Made by a program: the position numbers and the translations under genes. Source: RBG-16-64-43 sp964353865 (GTDB taxonomy: Bacteria; Chloroflexota; Anaerolineae; Anaerolineales; RBG-16-64-43). From it: a stretch of DNA of 63,523 bases. The stretch's first letter is position 1; each line of letters begins with the position of its first letter. Under the pieces are notes generated by a model. It was given only the letters and a program-made list of their open reading frames with translations, ran no database searches and had not been told where the DNA came from. This document shows positions 15,807-24,555 of the stretch, piece after piece. The stretch covers positions 1 through 63,523 of the forward strand of contig CAYGXJ010000036.1 in the NCBI GenBank assembly GCA_964353865.1. The letters are read 5' to 3'.

Positions 15807-17143
15807 AACTGGCAGCCGCCCTCAATCTTCGTGCGGGCGAGGTGGTGGCGCTGGTTGGGGCGGGCGGCAAGACCACCGCGCTCGGGTGCTTGGCGAGCGA
15901 ACTCCTGGCATTTGGCCCGGTCGTCTCCTCAACAACAACCCACTTGGCACTTTCCGAAACAAGACCTGCGCCGCATCATCTCATTCTGGAGGATGCGTCG
16001 CGTCTAGCGGAGCTGGGTGAGCTGCTGCGCGTGCACCGGCATGTGCTCGTCACTGGCCCCCCGTTGCCCCGCGAAGGCAAGGTGGCTGGGCTGACGGCCG
16101 GCCAATTCTCGCGCCTCGCCGAGCTAGTGCAGGGGGCTGGGATAACCATCCTGGTTGAGGCGGATGGAGCGCGGGGGTTGCCGGTCAAAGTGCCGGAGCA
16201 GCACGAGCCGGCCGTTCCTCGCGAGGCAACGCATATCGTGGTCATGGCGGGCCTGGATGCCGTGGGGCGCACGCTGGACGCGGCCACGGTCCATCGTGCC
16301 AATCGCTTCGCGGAATTCGCAGAGTCCTCGCCGGGCGAAACGATCACTTCCGAGAATCTCGCTCGCGCCCTGACGCACCCGCAGAGCTACCCCAAAGTCT
16401 GTCGTCCTGCAACGCGGTATTCCATCGTCCTCAACCAGGCGGACACCGACCAGGCGCGGGAGACGGCGCGTCACATCGCCGCGGCGCTACTGAAATCGCC
16501 TCTCGTTGAGCGTGTTGTCATCGCGGCGCTCGCAGGCGATGAGCCGGTGAGCGAATCCCGCGTTCGGATGGCCGGGATTATCCTCGCGGCCGGCGAAGCC
16601 TCGCGCATGGGACGCAACAAGCTGCTGCTCCCATTTCGCGGCCGGCCAATCCTTCAGCACGTCGTCGACTCGGCGCGCCAGCAGATGCACGAGGTCATCG
16701 TAGTTCTGGGCGCGGGCGAAGAGGCCATTTTGCAGGGCGTCGACCTGGCGCGGGTTCGCATGGTTAGCAACCCGGCCTGGCGGGAGGGGCAAAGCAGCTC
16801 GTTGCGCGCCGGCCTGTCCGCCGTGGGGTCAACCTGCGGTGCGGCGGTCTTCTTCCTCGGTGACCAGCCGGGTATCCCGGGCGAGCTGGTTGGGGCGCTG
16901 ATGGATTGCCACGCTCGTACCTTGGCCTCGGTGGTCGCACCGCGGCACGCGGGCCAACGGGCGAACCCGGTGCTGTTCGACCGCTCGACATGGTCGGACC
17001 TCAGCCAGGTGACGGGCGACCAGGGCGGACGCGCGCTCTTCGATCGTTACCCTGTGGAATGGGTGGAGTGGGAGCACCCGGGGGACTTTGCCGATGTCGA
17101 CACGGACGAAGACTACTGCCGCCTGATGTCGCGCGAAACTTGA
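15803..17143 (+). CDS. YqeC-MocA fusion: hydroxylase accessory protein and molybdenum cofactor cytidylyltransferase
   Basis: A 446-residue fusion. Residues 1 to about 250 are YqeC-like, with a P-loop-like VGAGGKTTALG, SSTTTHLAL, LVEADGARGLPVKVP, and a VVMAGLDAVGRTLD block. Residues from about 256 are a MocA-type nucleotidyltransferase (GIILAAGEASRMGRNKLLLP, VSNPAWREGQSSSLRAGL, FLGDQPGIP, and DVDTDEDY). MocA converts molybdopterin cofactor into the cytosine dinucleotide form needed by XDH-family large subunits. The start is GTG 15803, overlapping yqeB. Having one polypeptide for the two functions supports their joint role in cofactor maturation for the three hydroxylases in this window. Confidence 0.9.
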   Translation: MKLAAALNLRAGEVVALVGAGGKTTALGCLASELLAFGPVVSSTTTHLALSETRPAPHHLILEDASRLAELGELLRVHRHVLVTGPPLPREGKVAGLTAGQFSRLAELVQGAGITILVEADGARGLPVKVPEQHEPAVPREATHIVVMAGLDAVGRTLDAATVHRANRFAEFAESSPGETITSENLARALTHPQSYPKVCRPATRYSIVLNQADTDQARETARHIAAALLKSPLVERVVIAALAGDEPVSESRVRMAGIILAAGEASRMGRNKLLLPFRGRPILQHVVDSARQQMHEVIVVLGAGEEAILQGVDLARVRMVSNPAWREGQSSSLRAGLSAVGSTCGAAVFFLGDQPGIPGELVGALMDCHARTLASVVAPRHAGQRANPVLFDRSTWSDLSQVTGDQGGRALFDRYPVEWVEWEHPGDFADVDTDEDYCRLMSRET

Positions 17144-17189
17144 ACGGGTCAGCCGGTGAGCTGCGCCACAGTCACGGCTGGGATTGGGT

Positions 17190-17618
17190 TCATGCCTCGT
17201 CACGCAAGAGGCGGCTCGCCGGGCGGTCGAGCCAGTGCTCGGCCTCCTCCAGGTTGCTGAACAATTCCAATTCCACCCCCGACGATAGCTGAGCCAGCCC
17301 CGCCAACGCCTGTTGCCCAGCTTTGGACGAGACGACGACGGCCACCCGCACAAAGCGAGCGGCCGGATCGGCGTTGACATTCTCCGCGAGCCGAATGGCG
17401 TCGGGCGGGATGGTGGCGACGGCGCGCAAGTCGTACAGATTGCGGTTGAACCGTTCGGCACCTTGCAGATGCCTCTGGGCAAAGGCCTGCCAATGGGCGA
17501 GCACGGCTGGGGAGAGATGGTGGAATGTCACATGCAGCCCGCCGTCCGGACGGCGGGCCACGCTGTAGCCGTGTTCCGACTCCGAGGACCAGTCCAGCGG
17601 CTTTTCGTTTGCTGTCAT
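17190..17618 (-). CDS. SpoIIAA/STAS-like small cytosolic protein
   Basis: A 142-residue protein with the pattern of the SpoIIAA-like (STAS-related) fold: an N-terminal strand pair (HGYSVARRPDGGLHVTFHHL), a helix, a central NRNLYDLRAVATIP segment, a strand FVRVAVVVSSKAG, and a C-terminal ELELFSNLEEAEHWL helix. These features are seen in the single-domain SpoIIAA-like family, whose members are poorly characterised. ATG 17618 (minus) has an AAGGAG ribosome-binding site eight bases away; the frame open to 17729 is not needed. It is convergent with the yqeC-mocA gene and 101 bases downstream of mltG. A function cannot be assigned. Confidence 0.65.
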   Translation of the reverse strand: MTANEKPLDWSSESEHGYSVARRPDGGLHVTFHHLSPAVLAHWQAFAQRHLQGAERFNRNLYDLRAVATIPPDAIRLAENVNADPAARFVRVAVVVSSKAGQQALAGLAQLSSGVELELFSNLEEAEHWLDRPASRLLRDEA

Positions 17619-17719
17619 CGCGATACTCCTTCTGCCACGGGCGCGACTAGGTGCCGATTGCTTCCTCATTCCCTGATGCTGCCTCAACCCGGATTGAAGT
17701 GCAAGGTCGCCGGGAAGCC

Positions 17720-18871
17720 CTACGGGCACGCGTTGGCCAGGTGCTGGTTGTAGGTCTCCGCGAAGAGGTGCCGGCCCGAGCCATCACATGCTGCGCGGAA
17801 GAAGTAGTAGGATGTCGCGGGAGCATTGGCCACCGCCAAGAGCGCGTCCAGCGATGGGTTACAGATGGGACCCGGCGGCAGGCCGCCATAGAGATACGTG
17901 TTGAAGGGCGAGTCGACCTGCAGGTCGCTGGAACTGAGCGGGCTGCGCCACCAGGTCGCCAGGGGCGGGTAGAAGCCGAGCGCATACTGCACCGTGGGGT
18001 CGGCTTCCAACATCATGCTGGAAGCCACTCGGTTGAGAAACACGGAAGCGATCAGCGGCATCTCGTCGTTGTGCATCGCTTCGCGTTCGACGATAGAGGC
18101 CAGCGTGACGGCCTGATACAGGCTGAGCCCGCGGGTCTCGAGCGTTCGGCGCAGGTCGGCGGTGACCGCGCGTTCAAATGCGCTGGCCATCTCGAATACC
18201 AGTAGATCCGCATTGGCGCTGCGCTCGACGAGATACCGGCCCGGAAGGAGAAACCCCTCCAGCGCGGTCTGGGCGGGGATGGCCAGGTAGAGCGCGAGGC
18301 TGCCGGGGCGACGATGGCTGGCGGCGATGAAATCAGCGGCGGGAATCGGCACGCCATGCTGCTCGAGGGCCGAGGCCAGTTCCTCGACTCGCCATCCTGG
18401 GAAGACTGTCAACTCAATCTGACGGCTGCTTCCGGATACCAGCAGGTCGGCCAGCATGCGAGTCGTGATATTCGGCGGCATGGCGTAGAGTCCGGGGAAG
18501 AGCTTTCGATCTCCACCGGTGAACCGCAGATAGGTCCGAAAGACCGCCGCCTCGGAGAGCCAACCTTCGGAGGCCAGGCGCCAAGCGAGCGTGGATGCAT
18601 TCTCGCCCTCGGCGATCGTGAGCGATCCACCCTGCGCGTTGGGTGACGCCCGGTTGAGCGCATCGCTTCGCATGCCCAGATACATGCCCAACGCCAACCG
18701 TTCGACCAGCGGGAGGTCCGCCGCGGGCGAACCGATGCGCGCCGGGTCCATCGTGCGAGCCGTCAGGCTGCAGATATAGATCCCCGCACCGAGGGCAAAT
18801 CCCGCCACCAGCAGCAGGCCCAAGGCCCGCCACGCTCCGCCGCGGGCGGTGGGCCTACGCTTTGCCGGCAT
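17720..18871 (-). CDS. mltG: Endolytic transglycosylase MltG (YceG-like)
   Basis: MltG is a membrane-anchored lytic transglycosylase that cleaves nascent peptidoglycan glycan strands and helps set their length. The 383-residue protein has a basic N-terminus, one transmembrane helix (about residues 12-35), a LysM-like region (LTIAEGENASTLAWRLASEG), and the catalytic YceG domain. That domain shows EGFLLPGRY, LASIVEREA, ADPTVQYAL and LPPGPICNPS. Start ATG 18871 overlaps the end of ruvX by 17 bases, so the two genes are coupled; the frame open to 18997 lies inside ruvX. Presence of MltG indicates that the organism makes peptidoglycan. Confidence 0.92.
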   Translation of the reverse strand: MPAKRRPTARGGAWRALGLLLVAGFALGAGIYICSLTARTMDPARIGSPAADLPLVERLALGMYLGMRSDALNRASPNAQGGSLTIAEGENASTLAWRLASEGWLSEAAVFRTYLRFTGGDRKLFPGLYAMPPNITTRMLADLLVSGSSRQIELTVFPGWRVEELASALEQHGVPIPAADFIAASHRRPGSLALYLAIPAQTALEGFLLPGRYLVERSANADLLVFEMASAFERAVTADLRRTLETRGLSLYQAVTLASIVEREAMHNDEMPLIASVFLNRVASSMMLEADPTVQYALGFYPPLATWWRSPLSSSDLQVDSPFNTYLYGGLPPGPICNPSLDALLAVANAPATSYYFFRAACDGSGRHLFAETYNQHLANACP

Positions 18872-19289
18872 GGGTGTCGAGATACTCTTGGAGGATGAAG
18901 GCCGCTGCCGCTGCGTCGATGGCTTCTTTCTGCTTGGCCCGAGTGGCGCCGCGGGTTCGTCGCGCTTGGGCGGCTGCCTGTGTCGAAAACGACTCATCGC
19001 AGTATTGGACCTGCAGGTCAGACTGCTCGCGGATGGCTTTCATGAGGCGCAGGCCCTTGCGTGCCTGAGCCCCAGTCTCGCCTTCGGAATCGAGTGCCAC
19101 GCCAACGAGGACCAACCCGGCCGAATAGGCTTTGGCCAAGGCGACGATTCTCTCAGCATCCTCACTCAGGCTATGGTGGGGCAGAACGAGCAGTGGGCGG
19201 GCGACGGTGCCCGTTTCATCGCTCAGGGCGATGCCGATGCGGCGTGCGCCCGGATCCACCGCGAGAATACGCGAAGTCATGGTCATCAT
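18855..19289 (-). CDS. ruvX: Putative Holliday junction resolvase / pre-16S rRNA nuclease RuvX (YqgF)
   Basis: A 144-residue RNase H-like protein of the YqgF family, essential in many bacteria and implicated in 16S rRNA 5'-end maturation. Motifs include ILAVDPGARRIGIALSDETG (first catalytic Asp), VVLVGVAL-type strand (LVLVGVALDSEG), the YCDESFSTQAA block (second acidic site) and IDAAAAAFILQEYLD. Three in-frame ATGs (19289, 19286, 19280) are possible. ATG 19289 directly abuts the stop of the upstream gene. It lies in a minus-strand operon with alaS, the baseplate-J-like gene and mltG. Confidence 0.92.
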   Translation of the reverse strand: MMTMTSRILAVDPGARRIGIALSDETGTVARPLLVLPHHSLSEDAERIVALAKAYSAGLVLVGVALDSEGETGAQARKGLRLMKAIREQSDLQVQYCDESFSTQAAAQARRTRGATRAKQKEAIDAAAAAFILQEYLDTHAGKA

Positions 19290-20837
19290 TCAGGGGGCCC
19301 CGCCAACCACGGCACGCGGCGCCTGGATTGACGCGGCCGCGGCCAGGCTGTGGATGTGAATGCGCAGCGGAAAGGCCGGCAGGAGCGGCCACCAGCTAGG
19401 CGCGAGGTGGATCGTGGCGCGGCTGTTCGGCAACAGGCCGGCGATGAGGCGCTGTGCAACAGCCGGAGTGTTGTTCGCCAGACGAGTTGCGAGCTGGCGG
19501 GGAATCGACGACTCGATCTCCTGCACCATGAAAAGGATGTGGAGTGCCCCCTGCGCATCCTGTTCGACCCGCAGCCCAGCCAACTCCGGGCGGTCGGTAT
19601 TGTCCGCGATGCCGAGAGCATGCCGCGCACGGGCGAGGACAACCTCTCGAGGAATGACAAGCGACTCGGCCGTCGCTTTGAGCGTCACGTGGAGCTCGTC
19701 CACCGCCGTGCCCGCAGAGGCCGAGAAGGATTCATCTTGACTGCGAATGACAATGCTGCCTTCGACGATAAGCCATCCCTGGGCCGTTGCCTCGAGCTCG
19801 AGGGCCCCGTGCAGTCTTTTGACAAGCAAAGCCTGCGTCTGGGATCGCACCGAGGCCACGTCGGCCGCGCTAACAATGGCGCGGGCGGCGGATTGCCCGC
19901 CTGTCGTGGACGAAAGCTGACGGACATCAAGCGATTCGTGCGCGGATCCGACCACTTCCAGAATCCGGCCGGGAGGCAAGTTGCTCTGCGGCCCGGGTTG
20001 CACAGCGCGGATGCCCACACGCGCGCTTGCCTGCGGGTCCAACCATCCACCGGATAGTGCCTCGAACTCCGTGGCGGAGGCCGGATCGCGAAAGCGGGTG
20101 CCCGGCGGAAGGGCCACGACCCGCGATGAGCGATTCGTAAGAGTCAGGGTGCCCTCGGCAAAGGCGGTTGGGACAAGCGCGCTGCCGGTTGAGGTGATCG
20201 CGCCGTCCGCGACGGCGTCAACGGCCATGGAGGTTACACCGCTCGACTCGAGCGCGAGAGTCTGAGGGCTTACATGGGAGGGAAGCGCGATGTCGACCTC
20301 GGCGTACGGAATAAGAAGCAGGGCAGTTGAAGCGAGAAGCGTTAGGGGGGCAAGAAAAAGCGCGTCCAGAAGGCGGCGGTTGATGGGCTTGGAGGTGGTC
20401 AGCTTCTTCTGACCAGAGTCCTCTTTTGCGCGCGCAGTGCGCATAGCCACGAGGTGAGACCTCGACTGCCTTGCGGAGAGGTGTTCTTCGTCCTGCTTCT
20501 TCTGACCGGCAGACTGTGCCTTCGATTGCCACGGTTGAGTGGGCGCGACCGATGTGTGGAGGGGTTTTTTGTCGACGGCAAGCGCTTCGTCGAGTGTGAG
20601 GAACGAGGCCATTCCAGCCAGGGAGGCTGCACGCGCGAGATACGCATCCGACGACACCAGGCATAGGCTGGCGCCCACGGCAGCGGCCCAACGCGTGCAG
20701 AGGGCTAGGTCGAGCCGGCGCAGGGACGATGAAGTCGCCGGGAGAATGAGTATCCGTTCTGCCTGGGTGCGCAAGATCTTGTCACGCAGTGAGGCGAGGT
20801 CGTCGTGCGGCTCAACGGTGATGATTTGGTCTTTCAC
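19290..20837 (-). CDS. Baseplate J/gp47-like membrane protein
   Basis: A 515-residue protein. The first ~85 residues form an alpha/beta region (IITVEPHDDLASLRDKILRT, ERILILPATSSSLRRLDL). A polar linker rich in Lys, Gln and Ser follows, then a single hydrophobic helix (around LLDALFLAPLTLLASTALLL). The rest is strand-rich with repeated LTNRSSRVVALPPGTRFRD and GIRAVQPGPQSNLPPG segments that resemble baseplate J-like proteins. No phage genes are nearby and it sits between alaS and ruvX, so a cellular envelope role is more likely than a phage one. Function is unknown. Its stop abuts the ruvX start. Confidence 0.6.
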   Translation of the reverse strand: MKDQIITVEPHDDLASLRDKILRTQAERILILPATSSSLRRLDLALCTRWAAAVGASLCLVSSDAYLARAASLAGMASFLTLDEALAVDKKPLHTSVAPTQPWQSKAQSAGQKKQDEEHLSARQSRSHLVAMRTARAKEDSGQKKLTTSKPINRRLLDALFLAPLTLLASTALLLIPYAEVDIALPSHVSPQTLALESSGVTSMAVDAVADGAITSTGSALVPTAFAEGTLTLTNRSSRVVALPPGTRFRDPASATEFEALSGGWLDPQASARVGIRAVQPGPQSNLPPGRILEVVGSAHESLDVRQLSSTTGGQSAARAIVSAADVASVRSQTQALLVKRLHGALELEATAQGWLIVEGSIVIRSQDESFSASAGTAVDELHVTLKATAESLVIPREVVLARARHALGIADNTDRPELAGLRVEQDAQGALHILFMVQEIESSIPRQLATRLANNTPAVAQRLIAGLLPNSRATIHLAPSWWPLLPAFPLRIHIHSLAAAASIQAPRAVVGGAP

Positions 20838-20883
20838 GCGTTGCCGCTATCCTGGCGGCTGTGCTGGCACGGCCGGGGGCTGC

Positions 20884-23655
20884 TCAGGAGAGTGCGCCCG
20901 CAACCATCTGGCTGACGGCCTGGAGCGCCTCAGCCATGCGTGACGGATCAGTGCCGCCGGCCTGGGCCAGGGTAGGCCGGCCGCCTCCGCCTCCGCCAAG
21001 GATTTTCGCCGCCGCGCGTGCCAGATCGCCGGCGTTCAACCCGCGTTGGGTAAGATCCTCGCTCACGGCCACTACCAGGGTTGGCTTGCCATCGGGCGCG
21101 GCCGCCACGGCCACCACGCCGGAAGGGTAGCGTTTGCGGAAGGCATCCGTCAGCAGGCGCAGGGTGTCGGCATCTGCCATGGCCACCGAGGCGGTGACAA
21201 CTGGGACACCGGCGATGGACTGCGGGTGGTCCATCGCTCCTTCGAACTCGCGCCGAGCCATTTCCTGACGCTGGTGCTGGATCTCCCGCCGCGTTCGATC
21301 AAGATCCTCAACGACCTCTCGAACCTTCTGGTCGAGTTGGTCTACGCCGACGCCGAGGTGGGTAGCCGCGTTTTGCAGCGTGCGATTGCGGTCCTGCAGC
21401 AGGTCGACGGCCGCGTGCCCCGTCACAGCCTCGATGCGCCGCACACCGGCGGCCACGCTATTCTCGCTCACGATGAGGAAGGGTCCGATGTCCGCCGTTT
21501 GGAAAACGTGCGTTCCTCCGCACAACTCATGCGAGAAAGTCTCGGGCTCACCGATGGCGATGGTGCGCACGGTCTCGCCGTATTTCTCTCCGAAGAGCGC
21601 CATGGCGCCTTCGCTGATGGCCCGTTCGCGCGGTTTGAGGGCGGTGCTGACGGGATAATTCGCCAGGATGGCCTCGTCGACATAACGCTCGATACGCTCC
21701 AGATCCTGCTGGCTGACCATTGTGGGATGCGTGAAGTCGAATCGCAGGCGGTCGGGCGCAACCAGGGAGCCGGCCTGCCGCACGTGATTGCCGAGTACGA
21801 AGCGCAGTTCCGCATGCAGCAAGTGAGTGGCGGTATGGTTGCGCATGATGTCCCAGCGCCGCTCTTCGTCAATGGCCGCAGTGGCCAGGTCGCCTTGGCG
21901 CACCCGGCCCTGGGTCACCTCACCCACGTGAACGATCATCCCGGCCGCAGGGCGGCGCACGTCGCTCACAGTGACCAGCCATTTGACCTCATCCGAGGCC
22001 GGGTTGTTGGAGCGCAGCTCGCCCGAGTCGGCCACCTGGCCGCCGGCTTCGAGGTAGAAGCAGGTCCGCCCTAGGGCGATCTCCACCTTATCGCCGACCG
22101 CGGCCTCGCTCACCCGCAAGCCATCCTTGAGGATAGCCAGGATCGGTTCAACCACTTCGAATCCCGAATACGGGTCGTACTCCACCCCGCTCTCCGGCAA
22201 CACACCCTCGGCCACCAATTGCTCACGCAGGCTGCGGTAGATCGCCACATCCTGGCCGCCCAATTCGCCCATGGCCTGTCCGGCGCCCGAGGCTTCGCGG
22301 TGGCTGTCCATCGCCCCGCGGAACCCAGCCTCGTCCACCTCCATCCCGCGTTCGCGGACCACATCGCGCGTTATCTCCAGCGGCAGTCCGTAGGTGGCGT
22401 ACAGGCGGAACGCATCCTCGCCCGAAAGGGTCTTGGTCCCGTGCGCCTGGTAGGTCTTGAGCGTCTGTTCGAGGTTGTCGATGCCGACATCCACCGTGCG
22501 GCGGAACCGATTCTCCTCAAGCGTCAGAGTGCGGCCGACCACCTCTTGCGACTTCACGATGTCAGGATACGCCTCGCCAAACTCGCGGATGACGCTCTCT
22601 GCAACGCGCGCCAGGAAAGGCTCGGTGAACCCCAGTTTCGAGCCGAAGCGTGCCGCTCGCCGAATGATCATGCGTGCCACGTAATTGCGACCCAGGTTGC
22701 CTGGCACGACGCCATCGCTGATGAGGAAGGTCGCAGCGCGAGCATGGTCTGCAACGACCCGGTAGGCGGTCGTCATCGCCTGGCGTTGTTCCCGTGTATG
22801 GCCCGCCATTCGCTGGAGGCTGTCGAGGATCGGCGTGAAGAGATCGGTGTCGTAGGTATTGGATCGCCCCTGGACGAGCATCGCCAGACGTTCGAGCCCC
22901 ATGCCCGTATCCACCCCCGGCGCGGGCAACGCCGTGCGGCTGCCATCCGGGGCTTGGTTGAATTGCATGAACACCAGGTTCCACACTTCCAGGAACCGCC
23001 CGTCGGGGTTGTCGTCCAGGTGATACAGCAACTCTGCGCCGTGCAGCACTCCGCGTTCGGGGGTGAAGTCGTAATGGATCTCGGAGGTCGGCCCGCACGG
23101 CCCAACGTCGGCCATCTGCCAGAAGTTTGTCCTGTCGCCCATGCGGGCGATGCGTTCCTTCGGGACGCGAATGTCGTCGAGCCAGATGCGATACGCCTCA
23201 TCATCACTTTCGTGTACGGTGAAGTACAGACGTTCGGGTGGGAGCTTGTAGACCTCGGTCAGGCAGGCGTAGGCCAGGCGAATCGCGTCGCGCTTGAAGT
23301 AATCGCCAAACGAGAAATTGCCCAACATCTCGAAAAAGGTATGGTGGCGCGGGCTGGGGCCGACGTTCTCGAGGTCGTTGTGTTTGCCCGAGACGCGCAT
23401 GCATCGCTGCGCGGTGGTCGCGCGCGTGTAGGGACGGTGGTCCTGGCCGAGAAAGACGTCCTTGAACTGGACCATGCCGGCGTTGGTGAATAGCAGCGTC
23501 TGGTCGCCGCCAGGCACCAAGGACGAGGATGGGACAATGGTGTGCCCGTTGTCAGCGAAGAACTCCAGGAAGGTACGGCGAATCTCCGCGCCGCTCATGG
23601 GTGTGGCGGTCTTGGGCGTGGTAGCGGCGTGCGTCGTTGGTTTCGACTTGGGCAT
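20884..23655 (-). CDS. alaS: Alanyl-tRNA synthetase
   Basis: AlaS charges tRNA(Ala) and edits mischarged Ser/Gly. The 923-residue protein is full length. The class II core shows FTNAGMVQFKDVFLG, the motif 2-like FFEMLGNFSFGDYFKRD and VDTGMGLERLAM. The editing domain has HTATHLLHAEL and CGGTHVFQTADIG with the expected His/Cys metal ligands. The C-terminal C-Ala domain ends with the GGGGGGRPTLAQAGG glycine-rich loop. Start ATG 23655 has GGAGG just upstream, and the longer frame to 23799 would lie in the promoter. It heads the minus-strand operon toward mltG. Confidence 0.97.
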   Translation of the reverse strand: MPKSKPTTHAATTPKTATPMSGAEIRRTFLEFFADNGHTIVPSSSLVPGGDQTLLFTNAGMVQFKDVFLGQDHRPYTRATTAQRCMRVSGKHNDLENVGPSPRHHTFFEMLGNFSFGDYFKRDAIRLAYACLTEVYKLPPERLYFTVHESDDEAYRIWLDDIRVPKERIARMGDRTNFWQMADVGPCGPTSEIHYDFTPERGVLHGAELLYHLDDNPDGRFLEVWNLVFMQFNQAPDGSRTALPAPGVDTGMGLERLAMLVQGRSNTYDTDLFTPILDSLQRMAGHTREQRQAMTTAYRVVADHARAATFLISDGVVPGNLGRNYVARMIIRRAARFGSKLGFTEPFLARVAESVIREFGEAYPDIVKSQEVVGRTLTLEENRFRRTVDVGIDNLEQTLKTYQAHGTKTLSGEDAFRLYATYGLPLEITRDVVRERGMEVDEAGFRGAMDSHREASGAGQAMGELGGQDVAIYRSLREQLVAEGVLPESGVEYDPYSGFEVVEPILAILKDGLRVSEAAVGDKVEIALGRTCFYLEAGGQVADSGELRSNNPASDEVKWLVTVSDVRRPAAGMIVHVGEVTQGRVRQGDLATAAIDEERRWDIMRNHTATHLLHAELRFVLGNHVRQAGSLVAPDRLRFDFTHPTMVSQQDLERIERYVDEAILANYPVSTALKPRERAISEGAMALFGEKYGETVRTIAIGEPETFSHELCGGTHVFQTADIGPFLIVSENSVAAGVRRIEAVTGHAAVDLLQDRNRTLQNAATHLGVGVDQLDQKVREVVEDLDRTRREIQHQRQEMARREFEGAMDHPQSIAGVPVVTASVAMADADTLRLLTDAFRKRYPSGVVAVAAAPDGKPTLVVAVSEDLTQRGLNAGDLARAAAKILGGGGGGRPTLAQAGGTDPSRMAEALQAVSQMVAGALS

Positions 23656-23679
23656 CCATCCTCCGGACCGAGTGGGCAG

Positions 23680-23708
23680 ATTATAAGCGATGGGTTGAGG
23701 GAAATCAA
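23680..23708 (-). promoter_or_regulatory. alaS promoter (sigma-70 type)
   Basis: On the minus strand TTGATT (23708-23703), a 17-base spacer and a perfect TATAAT (23685-23680) lie about 25 bases before the alaS start. The leader would be short and no T-box element is present. Confidence 0.7.
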
Positions 23709-23959
23709 TTCCGGACACGGTGTTCCATATTCTCGGACCTGGCACGGTTGCGCGCCATGCGTCTCCCCGACCGCAACAATGCCGCCAGTCGCGATTCATA
23801 TCAACTCTGTCGACGGTCAGTCTGCCGAGAGACGATGAGCGGGGTTCGGGCGAGTTGTGGTTAGGGAATTCGCTTGGCCGTTGGCGAAACCGCCCCCCGC
23901 GCCCGGTGTTACATCTTCTGAGGCAGACTCAGTTCTTCCACTAGCTGCCAGGAGATCTC
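23709..23959. other. Intergenic region between alaS promoter and Yip1-like gene
   Basis: Divergent intergenic stretch with no credible ORF, tRNA or T-box. Apart from the alaS promoter to its left, I saw no clear promoter for the plus-strand membrane gene. A CAGGAGATCTC ribosome-binding site precedes ATG 23960. Confidence 0.5.
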
Positions 23960-24505
23960 ATGATCGATCGTGTGCTGCGGGCCATCCGTTTGGATGCTAA
24001 GCTTTTCCGAGTGGCTGCCGATACGCCGAGGCTGTCGGGCGAGGCCGCGATCATCGCCATCGTGGTCTCGCTGCTGGCCGCGGCGGGAAGTGCGGTTGGC
24101 ACGGCGCGCCCGGTCGTGCTCCTGCTGGTTGAGTGGGCCAACGGCTTGGTCTTCGGTTGGCTGTTGTGGGCGCTCATCTCGTACCTCGTGGGCACGGTTT
24201 TGGGCGGCAAGAGCGGGGTGGGGGAGATGGCGCGGGTCCTGGCCTATGCGAGCGTGCCTCGCCTGCTCTCGCTGCTGGGGTTCATCCCGTGCGTTGGCTG
24301 GCTCTTCCGCGTCGCGGGTTGGATCCTTTCGCTTGCCGCGGGCGTCCTCGCCATTCGCGAGTCCATGGAGTTTGGCACGGGCCGGGCCGTGGTGACGGCC
24401 GTTGTCGGGTGGTTGGTGTACATCGCGGCCACCATCACGCTGGCTGTCGTCCTGGGCGGAGCGCTGGTTGGGCTGGGGCGCTATCTGCCGACCCTCAATC
24501 AATAG
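23960..24505 (+). CDS. Yip1-family membrane protein
   Basis: A 181-residue integral membrane protein with about five hydrophobic segments. The opening MIDRVLRAIRLDAKLFRVAA amphipathic region, the GVGEMARVLAYASVPRLLSLLGF central segment and the following helices are typical of bacterial Yip1-domain proteins. These are widespread and of unknown function. It is separated from alaS by a divergent intergenic region and from degV by 50 bases on the same strand. Confidence 0.75.
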   Translation: MIDRVLRAIRLDAKLFRVAADTPRLSGEAAIIAIVVSLLAAAGSAVGTARPVVLLLVEWANGLVFGWLLWALISYLVGTVLGGKSGVGEMARVLAYASVPRLLSLLGFIPCVGWLFRVAGWILSLAAGVLAIRESMEFGTGRAVVTAVVGWLVYIAATITLAVVLGGALVGLGRYLPTLNQ

Positions 24506-24555
24506 CGTGGCTCCGGCACTTAGACTGAGGTCTCGGCGTTCGTCGGGAGAATCTC

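Noticed and set aside
17144..17189. Terminator between yqeC-mocA and the SpoIIAA-like gene
   Set aside because: An AGCCG...CGGCT pairing exists but has a bulge, a long loop and no T-tract.
19290..20837. Prophage remnant
   Set aside because: Baseplate-J-like sequence alone, with no integrase, capsid, tail or lysis genes and housekeeping neighbours on both sides.
22219..23493. 424-codon plus-strand ORF
   Set aside because: Antisense to alaS, whose assignment is certain.
23656..23959. T-box leader or tRNA near alaS
   Set aside because: No T-box sequence on the alaS strand and no T-arm GTTCRANNC sequence in a cloverleaf.
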